DNA of 64,000 nt from Escallonia rubra. Lineage: Eukaryota; Streptophyta; Magnoliopsida; Escalloniales; Escalloniaceae. Location of the stretch: positions 92,818 through 156,817 of the forward strand of contig JAVXUO010002910.1 in assembly GCA_033065855.1 (NCBI GenBank), read 5' to 3'. Position numbers and translations under genes: made by a program. Shown here piece by piece: positions 32,880 through 44,090 of the stretch; within the stretch, counting starts at the first letter, position 1, and every line of letters begins with the position of its first letter. The notes under the pieces were generated by a model. It saw only the letters and a list, made by a program, of their open reading frames with translations, was not told where the DNA came from and made no database searches.

Positions 32880-33235
32880 GAAGGGGTAGCATTTTCTCAC
32901 TATCGATAGACTTTCGCGATCGATATATATCCTTTCACGATCGATAGCCTTTCATTATCTATAGCCTTTCAAGATCGATAACATTTCACGATCAATAGCC
33001 TTTCACTATTGATAGTCTCTTACTATCGATAGGCTTGTATTTTTCACTATTGATTGTGAAGAGTCATATCTTTCAAAGGGAAAGCATTTTCTCACTATTA
33101 ATAGACTTTCACGATCGATGGCATTTGGCGATCGATAGCCTTTCACAATTAATAGCCTCTCATTATCAATAGGCTTGTATTTTTCACAATGAAAGCATTT
33201 TCGCTATCGATTAGCCATCGATTGACTTTAGCTCT
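32880..33235. repeat. Tandem array of CTTTCACGATCGATAGC-like units
   Basis: About fifteen imperfect units of 17-24 bp, most containing ATCGAT or a one-base variant and the spacer AGCCTTTCA. A higher-order period of about 190 bp is visible: GAAGAGTCAT...AGCATTTTCTCACTAT occurs near 32866 and 33058. Confidence 0.85.
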
Positions 33236-33571
33236 CCATGTATCTGTGTCAACGACCATAGTTGGCCAAGCCATTAAACAAATCATGACCGTTTTTTGCC
33301 AAGATACTAACTAAATGAAGACCATTTTTGGCCAGGCCGTTAACCCAATCAGTATATAAAATGGCTACTGTAAGCCAATTGATTGAGCATTTCTTAACTC
33401 AAAGTGTATGGATAAAAATTAAACAAACAATATTTGACTATATTTTCAGTTCTTAATAACCACTGAATTAATACTCTACCTTGGTGTGCTCCACAAACCC
33501 AAATAGGGTATCACTTTAAAAAATATATAACACCAATTGGTTCCCAAAATACATGTTCTTCATCATTTTTC

Positions 33572-34548
33572 ATGGTGTCAAAAGCTTCAAACTCACTAAC
33601 AGTGTGGAATTTTGAATCGATAGCCACGGTTGGCTCGCTATACATGCCACATGAAAAGGGCTCTTTTTTGCTTTATGCCAAAATAGACTTGCAAACTTGC
33701 CCCCCACCCATATTGATTAGATATCCTTTTGACATATCAATCCCATATGAGAATGGACATGGTTCTTCAACTGTTTCACCCATTTTTGGCACGATATCGA
33801 TTCTACAAAAATTACTTCCACCATTTTTTGTGTAAGTTTCAGCCAGTTGCATCAATGAATTCAAATAATTTCCCCTCAACACACATGTTTCATGCAATTC
33901 ATCAAGTAATTCACTTTAATTGCATGGAGATAAAACTTGAAGTTGGATATTGTGAAACGACTCCTCTTGATAGGTAGTCGTGTTATTTTTACTAACCATG
34001 AATTGGTTGCATCCATCTTATAAATATTGTCTTGTTTCAGCCATGTTTGGCATCATCTCATTTGCAATAGTCAAAGAATAACTATTGGTTTGTAACTTTT
34101 CAACCTTAGTAAGCGTGGAAAGGAATAACTCCACTTCCTTTCTCATCCACCTTACTCTATGAATTAAAACCTAGCATTCTTTTAATTCATCTTGTACATC
34201 CTCTAAAAATATATGGATGATCTACTCCCATCAAGGTTTTAATATTGTTTTCGAAACGATGTAATTCATTGGACGTATCTACAAAAATCAATGGTAGAAT
34301 AGGCTGGCCATGGTTTGCATCATTGCAATCCATTAGATCATACCAAAATTCTATTAAATCATCCACTTTGGACTTCATATAAAATGAAAGAGACAATGGT
34401 TTAAAATTTCTAGGTAATAATAACGCTGAAGTACGACATTTCGTAAAATTTACCCAAAAATTGGCTCTTAATTCTTCAAACCGGGCCTGAAATTCCAAGG
34501 AATTTCTTGGAAACATATTGTTGGCATTTCTCACTTTCAGATTAAAAA
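33572..34548 (-). pseudogene. Degenerate internal coding remnant of TAT-like element
   Basis: Following the primer site on the minus strand there is a frame from MFPRNSLEFQARFEELRANF through DLIEFWYDLMDCNDANHGQP to a stop at 34187. Later stretches include KVEKLQTNSYSLTIANEMMP (near 34090) and EEPCPFSYGIDMSKGYLINM (near 33740). The position suits gag, but no known gag, protease or RT motif was recognised. Confidence 0.4.
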
Positions 34549-34568
34549 GGTCCCACTGGGCGTGCCAA
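34549..34568 (-). other. Primer-binding site of minus-strand TAT-like element
   Basis: On the minus strand TTGGCACGCCCAGTGGGACC, one base different from the site at 20980-20998 and directly next to the LTR end. Confidence 0.8.
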
Positions 34569-35162
34569 TGTTTGCGCTGCTGGGCAAACTTACTATCAAT
34601 TTGTGCACCCGCGGCACAATTGATTAAAAGCATAGGATCTTTTTTGCCCCTATGGCCTGGGAACTTCCCTGAAAGTGAAAAACTTTGACAAACAAATAAA
34701 AATTGCATGTAAAAGACTACGTACCCATAAATGACAAAGAGAGCTTCAATTGATTGTGAATGTTTACACAACAATATTCCCAAGTCTGGAAACTAAAATC
34801 TCTGTCAATAGGCAACAAAAGCCTCTAAACGTGAAAGTAAAGAAAAAGGCTTAAAAAAGTCTTGATTTGTCTGGTTGATTGATGATTGATGATAATTCTT
34901 TGACCCACTATTTATACTAGAGGCTTTGTAGAAAATAACTACCATTACAAGACAAACTACCCACTTACAAAATAACTACCCACTAATGAGTAACCAACCA
35001 CACTTATCCATTATCAATAAGGACGCATTCTCATAGTTGGTTTCTTCCACTTCTTGACTCTTCCATTATCTCTTCAAAAGTAATAATAAAAAGTAAATGC
35101 CATTTAGTAGCATTTAATCAAAGTGAAGTCATTAGTGAAAAAGATATTTTCTGGTGCAAACA
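34569..35162 (-). repeat. 5' LTR of the minus-strand TAT-like element
   Basis: 594 bp, TGTTTGCACC to GCGCAAACA on the minus strand, adjoining the primer site. About 410 bp at its start are repeated at 32390-32824. Confidence 0.75.
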
Positions 35163-35649
35163 CATTTAAATGCAGAAGATTCGGTAAATCTCCGGTGATT
35201 TCCTTTTCCTTTAATTATCTCCATTGATGGCCAAAAGAAATAATTCCCTATTACTTTTTTTTTGTTTTTGGTTTTTGGTGGAGAATAACCATGTGTACCA
35301 CTTTTGTAGCCATTTTTACTTACTAAATCTCGAAGTTGAAAATAGATATGCTTAGTTGTTTAAGCCATCCTCAATTATTTTAGAGCACTGCTCTGTTGTC
35401 GCAAAATTTTGTCACTAATGGTGTTTCGCAATCAGTAGCTATAACTACGTATAACACCTTGGTTGAAGCCAAAACTTTTTCATTAATTTTTAGGAAGGGC
35501 TAAAGTTTTATACCCGACACTGATTAAACGAATTCAATCCTTGTCCGCCTTTTCCATTGCAGTGAAGTATATAGTGCCCTTTCCCAACTCGGATGGCATG
35601 AAAGTTTGTTATGTCCGACTAAAGGAAAGGATCGATGGTATATACTGCG

Positions 35650-36613
35650 AATGTTCTCTTATTTCTTCTTATTCTTATTTATTGCGTAAAAGAAAAGAGA
35701 ACCTACATTGCTAGACTTTTATTTAATTATCTTTTAGCACCAATAGTAATAATTCAAAAATTACAACATTAGGGAGTTGGAGAAGCTTGCTCCAACACAG
35801 TGGAACTAAAAGTTTGTCAAGAGTTACGCAAAACTGGCTTTTTTAACCAAATTTTAATTACCATTTTGTTGACAACAATCTATTGATATTAGGAAGTTAA
35901 TGTGCTTTTTATTTTAAAGAGTAGAATCAAGGCAGTAAGATAGCTATTACATCTAATTTGTTTCCTTTAAAACCAAAAGTCAAGAGCTAAAAATTCCTAT
36001 AAAAGATGTCAAGCAACAAAATTTCCGTGTAACTTGGAACTTCGTTTCCGACCCGAAGATATAGGCTTAATTTCAATTACTCATAGGGTTTTATTGGCAC
36101 CCAACACCAAAATTTTGAAAATTCTTGCACCCAGCACCAGATGACGGTCTCTTATTTCTTCTTATTGCTTATACATGTATGCAGTAAAAGAAAAGAGAAA
36201 TCAACATACATTGCTTTAGACACAGCACAAATCGTCTTAGCTCCAATAGTAGTGAAGCAAAATCACAATCATTAAGGGAGTATGCTCAGAAGCCTGGCTC
36301 CAATTTCAGCTGGAACGCAAAAGTTTGTCAAGAGTTACGCAAAACGCGGCTTTTGTTCGACCAAATTTTTAACAGACGCATTTATTTAGAGCAAAATCAA
36401 TTGATATTAGACGAAGATATGCTCATTGTGACTATTTTTTTTTAAAGATGTTTGCTTTGCAGAATCAAGGCAAGTAAGATAGCTATTCCAACTAATTTGG
36501 AGTTTCCTTTAAAACCAAAAGTCAAGAGACATAAAAATAATCCTATTTTAAAGATAAAGTCAAGCAACAAAATTTCCGTGTAACTTTAAAACTTCGAACT
36601 CCGACCCCGAAGA
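35650..36613. repeat. Diverged direct duplication, ~430 bp copies ~535 bp apart
   Basis: Copies at about 35650-36062 and 36182-36613 share AAAAGTTTGTCAAGAGTTA, TAAGATAGCTATT and AGCAACAAAATTTCCGTGTA in the same order, with many small indels. The unit is unidentified and may be a fragment of a repeat family. Confidence 0.75.
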
Positions 36614-36689
36614 TATATCAACCAATCTCAATAGACATAGATTTAAATGGCTGCTGCCCGAGGACACCATCACAAATTTAGACTAATAT

Positions 36690-37140
36690 TTTATAGGCGG
36701 TGTTAATCATACAGTTGTTATTGAGTTCACACAATAAGTTATCCCTCATACATATAATCGATTAATCTACAATAGTCAAAAGGTAAATTTTAATGCTTAT
36801 AATTGGTCTAAGATTTACTAATTTAGATGTAAATTTAATTAAGTGTAAGGACCGACTTATTTATTAGTCATAGGACCCTATCAAAAATAAATTGTTGTTT
36901 TGTGTTCATTCAACATATGTTTTATGGGGTGGGATTAGTTACACAACTGCTATTGCATTCACGAAAAGATATCAACTCATAGTTGTTATAGATTCCATTA
37001 TAGTAAAAATTTAGTTTTAATGCATATAATTGGTCTAAGATTATTAAGTAGTCTATTTGTCATGTAAATTTAAGTAGGTATAAATAGAAAGGTTTTTTTT
37101 TATTGGTCGTTAGGGCCCTATCAAATATAATCTGGTTTAC
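36690..37140. repeat. Second diverged direct duplication, ~230 bp period
   Basis: TAATTGGTCTAAGATT, TAAATTTAA and AGGRCCCTATCAAA occur in the same order at 36800-36890 and 37028-37130. Confidence 0.65.
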
Positions 37141-37524
37141 GGTAAGTTTTGTAGGGTTACATTTGTACATTTTTGTGTTGTGAGAGTTTTTATATTCTAT
37201 ATTAAGAATTATTTGAATTAACTGTACCACTTTAGTTTCTAAGCATTATATGTGATTTCATTATTCTAAATCTTATATATGGAATACATTCACTATGTTG
37301 GTCTCGGGGTCTTATCAAAGCAAAAAATTGACTATAATTTGTTTAAGAAGACTATACGTTGTGTAATTAACTTCTTATAATGATTATGTTATGCGTGCTT
37401 ATATGTTTATACAAATAATTGTATTAAACTGTAATATACTAAAATTAATTGTAATATAATTTAATTTCCCTTCTAAATCTCATATATTATGTTTGCTTTT
37501 TAGGTACATATACAGTTATCTCTA

Positions 37525-37552
37525 CTAGTTGAGTGCACGTTCGATGCAAGTG
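37525..37552 (-). other. Helitron 3' terminus, CTAG with preceding imperfect hairpin
   Basis: Minus strand TTGCATCGAACGTGCA, a short spacer, then AACTAG followed by T at 37524. The stem is weak, so the end is inferred mainly from CTAG|T and the position after the RPA gene. Confidence 0.5.
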
Positions 37553-38019
37553 GATATTCACGTCAGATATAAAGAAAATAAAATAAGAACTTTCTTACCA
37601 GCCATGTGAGTTCTTCTATGAATGTGTGCTCAACTGTGCGTTTCAAAATTATGTCAAGAAGTAAATTCAGTAGTTAAACGAAATAAAGAGAGTACTAGTG
37701 TTATAAATAGAATTGTTACAGAAATCATTAGGTTATCAATCACAACCTTCATTACTTCTGAAAGTAAACAAACTATTTCTATAAAACTTCGATCACGTGA
37801 ACATTACATATGCAAATTGTGTTCAATTCTTAATAGGAACAAAAGTAATTGACAATGGCATTTTAAAACTTTTTCGACTTTAATTTTCTTTTTTAAGGGT
37901 TTTTTATAAGTGTCTTTATCATCAATTATGATTGCATCTTCGAAAACTTCTTCAACAATCATTCGTCCTTTAACTCTCTCGTCTACCCTTTTTATTCATT
38001 TTAACAACGAATGTGAATG

Positions 38020-39560
38020 TCTTTCCAATGCCTAATTCTAGCCTTTTCAAGATTTTGCAGTTCATTCCATTCTGCATGTGTTATTTTTCTTTTAAGTTAA
38101 GTGCACTATACATCAAAAGAACACAAGTTGTACATAATGGATTGTCTCGTACCTCTTTTGGATTGTTTGAATTTTTCCACGCTGCAACTGGTTAGCGTTT
38201 CTGCTACATCAAATAGAGTGAGGATTGCATTTTGTCCTTCATCAACCACGACAATCTTAAGTATGTACCTGGTTTAACAAAGAAGTAATTTGACAAATAT
38301 ATAGTTCACAAAAGTTTTTTTTTGGATAGAGAACAAATTTACCTTGGCTCATAAGCTATTTCCTGAGCGCTCAGACATAATGCACATGTTACTTGTTCTT
38401 CAACGTTTGTAACTTTCTATCTGCATTTGTTGCAAGCATCGAACCAAGTGTTGCAAGCTTTAAAAGAGTAGTATATTTATGTAAAATAGTGACTATTTGT
38501 GTACAGATTACTAAGAGGAGGGAGCATAGGAATAGTTTTTATTTTTTGGTAATACATGAGATGTTATTGGTGTACAGTTCAATCTGTCTTCTAGGCTTAT
38601 AACCATTGCATCTCTTAACTTCCCTACTGTCAACATAGAAGGCCAGTCTTTTTCCAACCTACATGAGAAAAAATGTAGCTTTACACATCAATTTTTTTGG
38701 TTTCGAGCATGGTCACTACTATTTGATCCAATGAAAAAAATGATATATTACCAGTTTCTAATTGGGTTGACTTCATGGATTTCAGGGTTAACTTGTATGG
38801 TGGATATAAAATATATTGATAGTTGTGACACCCCTATGAATACGCATAACAATTAGCATTAGGTAGAATATGTCACTTTAGCAACATCCAATGTTAGGAA
38901 TTACACAATACCTTCATATGTAGTTCGTCTTATGTTTGTCAATGCAAAAATTGGTTCTTCCGCAAGTTTGTCTTGAAGTTCTCCGCCTTCATGTATTGCC
39001 AAGTCACCACATAAAGTTAGAATGGCAAAATTTGATCTGTTAGAATGAGTATAAAGTCAGTGATTGTGCGTGCTAGTAATGCTTCTAAAATATGATGAGA
39101 ATGTATGTTATTTAAAATACTCTCTGTCCATTATGGCTATATGTCACTTCTTATGTAGCACGCCATCAGTATTCTCCTAATGGTAGATAAAGCCTTTGCA
39201 TCAACCACAACTGCTAGAACATCTTGACAAAAGGCCGTGTCGATATATATATGCATCAGTTAAAACTGACGAACAAATATCTAGTACCTACTACTGAAGT
39301 TACTAAATATTTTTTCCTCTTCATTCTTAGAAGTTCATGAATTGAGACAAAATCCTTTGGCGTGTTGACCATGGTTACTGGAGATTGGGCTTCCATAATG
39401 TTTGTTGCAACATTAAATATCAACTCCAAATCTGGATGAACATTTGTGAATTTGCGGTTGGTCGGCTTTACAACCCCGTTAGATACATTATAGGTTTTCT
39501 CTTTTCAATATGACTTTTGAACTTCGCAACAACATCGTTGAACATGATTGCTTGTATTCT
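38020..39560 (-). pseudogene. RPA70-like single-stranded DNA-binding protein of Helitron
   Basis: Replication protein A-like genes are common passengers of plant Helitrons. Minus-strand exons read KPTNRKFTNVHPDLELIFN and TPKDFVSIHELLR (39500-39310, DNA-binding domain A/B boundary style), FAILTLCGDLAIHEGGELQD with PIFALTNIRRTTYEG (39040-38910, OB-fold with the TLWGD-type motif) and RYILKIVVVDEGQNAILTLF followed by DVAETL (38275-38210, C-terminal OB-fold). GTAAAT/GTAATT-like donors and small introns separate them. Exon limits were not all resolved and stops occur between parts, so it is listed as a pseudogene. Confidence 0.65.
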
Positions 39561-40079
39561 TGTTCCCTGGGGGTTTATTACTAAAACTTTTGGTATTCAA
39601 AACTTTAACTTGCTTAAATTAATTCAATGTATATCACTGTAAAATTGCTTAAATTAATTCAATGTATATAAACTATGAAAGCATTCATACCTTCTCATCA
39701 GCAACTATTATTTTCCATATTTCTCCTTATCCTTTCTAAGTTTTGAATGCTTCAAGAGAGCCGACCTTTAGAACAACTACTTACGAGCGTCCATTCCTTT
39801 TGATTTGTTTGCAGTTCTCTAATGGGTAAAATATCACGCTTACACACTTCATCAGTAGACAATGTCGTTGTTCATAATTCCAAATAAAAATGTTTATTGT
39901 ATTTGTAATTACAAGAATTATATCTGACATGTAGAAACAAAAAGCAAAGATGCAAGGCATATATAAATATGATATTGCAAAATGGTGCATAGCTTATGAG
40001 AATGATACAAATGAAATTACAAAAGTTACCTCTCGGATGAGAAAACGTCTTTATATACAACATTGTGTACATCTCATTT

Positions 40080-41940
40080 TTCTTTTTTTGAAGCTTCCTA
40101 CTTTGTCAAAACTTTTGTGGTAGACAAGTACCTCTAGATAAAGCAAGGTACATCTGCTCGTGAGAAAAAACTAGTTACAGGATATAAACCACGACGCATG
40201 GTATCATTTGTCCTTGTGCTTTATTGATTGTCATTGCAAAACATAGTCGAACGGGGAATTATTTTCGCCTAAACTGAAAGGGATAACTCTCATTTTCAGT
40301 AGGAGAAAGGGGTATTTGCGGCGGTAACACTTCATTGCCATGTTGTCCAAATGTAGTCTTGCACTAATGACTGTCTCCCAAGTCTCTACAAATAATCCTT
40401 GTACAATGGCGTAAGCCATTTGATGGGTCTAAGTTTCTCAACAATAAAATCACTCTATTTTGTTTGAGTACTAACTTATGAGGAGGGAGTCCTTGGGCAT
40501 TAGTGCGTTAAGGAACTCTTCTCGGTAATAGTGGTCCGAATCATCATCTGCTTCATCGAAGCTGTAGAAGGTATTCTCATCGCCTGAGACATCTTGGTTA
40601 GCCGCTCATTCAACATGCCAATATTTTCATTTGTCCTAGCTAATATTGCACGTTCTGTCATGTACTTCACGTAATGGGAATTGTTCTGCAAAGAAGGGAA
40701 AATTTATTTTGATCTGGAAGAGTTATCAAGTCATCATCATTCACAGGTTGTTCCCCATGTCCAACTCCAAGAAGAAATTTGCCAAAACTTTGGTCGTGTA
40801 TTCGTCATATGTTCTTTGTCTGGCATAGCTTTCCATTTTGTGTAACAAAAAATATCTAACAAGGCTTGCACCCACTGTTTCTACTCTTGTTCCCCAGGGT
40901 ACAACTGGTAGTACTTGCCGAAAGTCTCCAATGAAAACTATCACTTTTTTGCCAAATGGTTCTTGATTGTTCATTATATCTCTGAAGCTTCTTTATAATT
41001 TCTCAATTGCAAAACGCTTACCCATTGGTGCTTCATCTCAAATGATGAGCTTTGCTTTCCGTATTAGCTTAGCAGTGGCACTTTGCTTTGGTATGTTGCA
41101 GAAACTTGTTTCACTGAAAACAATTGAAATCTTAAACTTGAATGCACACTTCTTCCACCAGGCATAATTGCAGCTGCTACACCTAAGGTTGCTGTTGCCA
41201 AGGCTATCAGCCTTCTTGATCTAACTTGTGCAAGGAACGCACAATACAAATATGTTTTCCCCGTTCCTCCAGGTCCATCAGCGAAGAAGACACCACTTGC
41301 ATCAGAACTTATTCGTTCCAAAATAGTTGTGTATGTTGCATGTTGTTCATAGTTTAACTGTTAGGCAGGTCATAGTCTCCAATACTCTTTCCCGTAATTT
41401 TAAAGATGAGTTGATGCTTTGTAGTGTCGAGGAAATTTGGGAATCAACAAAAGTTGCATGGTCTTTTCTAAAATTTTCGAGCATAGGTTCGAAGTTAGTG
41501 TCACATAGATTCCTTACTTTCGCTGGTTCGCAGTGTACCAATACGGTAGCAAATAGTCGACGCAAAGGCATTTGATAGTAACCACTTCACTAAGGCAATC
41601 TAGTAGACTTTGGTCCGACCCTAGCAAGCCCCTTTTTTTGGGTTGATTCTTTAAATGTTTGGCATTGTAGTCCATTAACTGTTAATAAATCCTCAGACGA
41701 CTTTGGGCCTCTAACATGATTAGACAACAACCTCAAATAATACCTCTCCCCTTCTCTTGGATAGCCTCCATTGGTACGACCAATGACACCTCCTTTTTTC
41801 CTTTCTTTCCAAAATTTGCCACTCTTATGCAAGACAAAATGTTCAGGAACTCGCAATAAAGAAGCTTCTCTTCCTTTGGTTTCTCGTTAGTTAAATTCAT
41901 CTTGAAAAATCCTATGAGCATCGTGTAGCAAACCGTCTCG
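40080..41940 (-). pseudogene. Helitron PIF1-type helicase, fragmented
   Basis: The protein would unwind DNA during rolling-circle transposition. Order on the minus strand: pre-helicase words PREGERYYLRLLSNHVRGP and LLTVNGLQCQTF (41770-41650), LRRLFATVLVHCEPAKV (41565-41520), Walker A DGPGGTGKTYLY (41280-41240), IALATATLGVAAAIMPGGRS (41205-41145), Walker B region FIGDFRQVLPVVP (40935-40890), YMTERAILARTNENIGMLNE (40665-40605), FAMTINKAQGQ (40240-40205) and YLALSRGT (40150-40125). Frame changes and stops between blocks show it is inactive. The Rep (HUH) nuclease that should lie upstream is absent. Confidence 0.85.
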
Positions 41941-44090
41941 AAAAAATTCCTAAAAAGAAAAGATTTTAATGGATTGCCATCTTATGTTGTTAAAGAAAAA
42001 TAGAGAAAATAAGAAAAATCCTAAGAAAAACTCTAAAGTGTCCAAAAGGATGACTAATCTATCAAAAATTGAAAGATGGGTTTGGGGACTAAGTTACGCA
42101 ACGGGAAGGTGTTAGGCATCCGCCATGCCCTTTCGATCTCTATTTAATTTTTATTGGTTTTTGGCCTTAAAAACACGTAACATGCAAAATATGATAAAAC
42201 TTACCCTAAGTTGATTTTTATGTTTTTGGCTTGAACTCGAGATCGAAGGTGAATTGCCTACGTATCCGGAATCAAAACTGCCGTAATGCGACTCTGATCC
42301 TATGGAAGTCGACCTACACTTTGGTCTTAGACTCGAACTAAGAACATAAATGAAAAGACTCTTTTTGAGTTTTTGTGTAATAGAAATATAATCGAGAGAA
42401 TGAGAGACGCTCTAGACCATTATAATCTAAGCTAATCTAGAAAGCTGTAAATATACCTTAAGAAGGCGCTTGCCTAGAAGACTGCAGAACTCCTGATGAT
42501 GAATCCATGATGCAAGTGGCTCAAAATAATTTAGAAATGAATACGAAGTGCTAACTTCCCCTCAGAGATGATCTATCATTTCTAAGGAATAAATTGTAGA
42601 AAAGCTCTAGGAAGAAAAAGCATCCTTTGAAAATGTAGCCCAACAACCCTATTTATAGAGGAATGGGTGCCAGAAACAATAAGGATCACTCTCAAGTCTG
42701 TGATATGGTGATAGAGCAGAATATCTGATGAAAATTCAAAACTTGAAAAAAAGTTAACTAACCGGTCGGTTAATCTGACGAAGCAGCCGGTTTTCGATAA
42801 ACCGGCCAGTTCACCTATTAAAAATTATCACAAATTTCGGGACATTATCTGCCCCTAATTCAGTAATTATCTCTGAAAATATAGTTAGGACGAACTAGAT
42901 TCAGGAATTATCTCTAGATTTCATATAAATCAAGGAATAATCACATATATCAAGGACAAATCACAAGACATTTCTAAGTCATCTAATCAATCACAATTTG
43001 TTGACCTTAACTTTGGTTAAACCTTAACTAAGTAGGCTAGTTATCCAATGGACTGGGCTAATAAATTTGGCCTAAACTCACTGGACTGGATAGACAAATA
43101 GACTATTGGACTTGACTAACTAAGCTGAATTATGTAAATAAGGCATATTACTTATTATCAGGTTTATACCCAACATTTACTAATAAAATTTATTTATTAA
43201 TAAAGCCCAACATGAATTAATACAAATGTAAAATAAAACTACAAAATGGGGTGTCTGCAGAGCCTCTCGGTGTAGGAGCTCACGCGCGAGCGACACCATC
43301 AAAGGACAACACATTTTTATAGTTAAACATTAAAAATACTACAAGACCTAAGGCTAACTCAAAGACTGTGACACAGATATGAGGTCGGATCTTTGCAAGG
43401 TTTCCTATGTATCCCTAGAAGGGAATCAAATCAACGCACTTCAGAAAAGAGGTTCCACTCAAAGTCGGAGCCAACGACGGGTAAAAGCGGATGGTCGTTT
43501 AGACTTTAGACACATGAAAAAGACTTATGCGTGAAAATCAGAGCCACCGAAACGGTTGGACACTTCATGTGTAGAAGTCGAAGTTAACAACATGTAAAAA
43601 TGCATGGACGTTTAAGCACACACATAAAAGACTCATGTGCGAAAATCAGAGCCAACAACGTTTAGAAGCCGTTGGTCACTTTGACACTAAAGGAAAGGTA
43701 TCTGTAGCGAGAGCGCACATGAATTAATGTGGATGCGCCAACTAAACTAGAACTGGACTGAGAATATAACTGGGATAAGAAGGTATGCAATCCGTATATT
43801 GAACTAGACTAAGGGTTTTTACCCTCTAACAAAGGACTTAGACTGGGACTGGGAAAAGATTGCGTGTGACTTTCACGTACTAACTATAATACCTCGAACT
43901 GGATTCGAACTGGAAAAATGGGAAATATATATGGCCTACCCATACTGACTTGAATTGAAGGTTACATACCCTCAGACACAGACTTAGACTGGAAAATGAC
44001 TGCACCAGACAGAGGTTGCCTACCTACCCTCGTCCGGAAGGGATCAAGCCAAATGTAGTTCGAAACTGAATTTAGAACAAAGACTATACG
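41941..44090. repeat. Repeat-rich, possibly Ogre/TAT-like non-coding DNA, left segment
   Basis: No long frame. 42080-42140 contains GTTACGCAACGGGAAGGTGT, a phrase style common in Ogre/TAT-like plant elements. A phrase of type TTGCCTACGTATCC...GAATCAA...GTAGTTC occurs near 42254, 43401 and 44016, and again at 59286. 43460-43700 repeats CAGAGCCAACAACG-like units; 43740-44060 repeats GAACTGGAC-like units. The class is inferred from these phrases, and the family name is uncertain. Confidence 0.45.

Larger units (their letters stand above)
32390..35162 (-). mobile_element. Short non-autonomous TAT-like retrotransposon
   Basis: Direct repeats at 32390-32824 and 34752-35162, read on the minus strand, begin TGTTTGCACC. 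The right one continues to 34569, where CA is followed directly by the primer site. Internal DNA is only about 1.7 kb and holds degenerate frames and a tandem array. RT and integrase are absent. The LTR end (CAGGCC.., GCCCAGCAGCGCAAACA) matches the TAT LTRs at 20206 and 28807, so the elements are related. No target duplication was seen. Confidence 0.7.
35163..37524. other. Gene-free region with two tandem duplications
   Basis: No coding region recognised. The region is AT-rich and consists largely of the duplications at 35650-36613 and 36690-37140, with AT-rich DNA on both sides. Confidence 0.55.
37525..41940 (-). mobile_element. Helitron, 3' part, with RPA-like and helicase remnants
   Basis: Read on the minus strand, PIF1-type helicase fragments (41940 to 40080) are followed by an RPA-like gene (39560 to about 38020) and a 3' end reading TTGCATCGAACGTGCACTC then AACTAG with T after it. 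This resembles the small hairpin plus CTAG that ends plant Helitrons. The Rep domain and 5' terminus are missing; homology stops at about 41940, where an unrelated repeat begins. Confidence 0.75.

Noticed and set aside
32880-33235. CRISPR-like repeat-spacer array
   Set aside because: Units are degenerate, spacers are not unique, and the setting is plant retroelement DNA.
37622-37852. 76-codon plus-strand gene
   Set aside because: It is opposite in strand to the Helitron coding remnants, has no motif, and lies in its 3' non-coding part.
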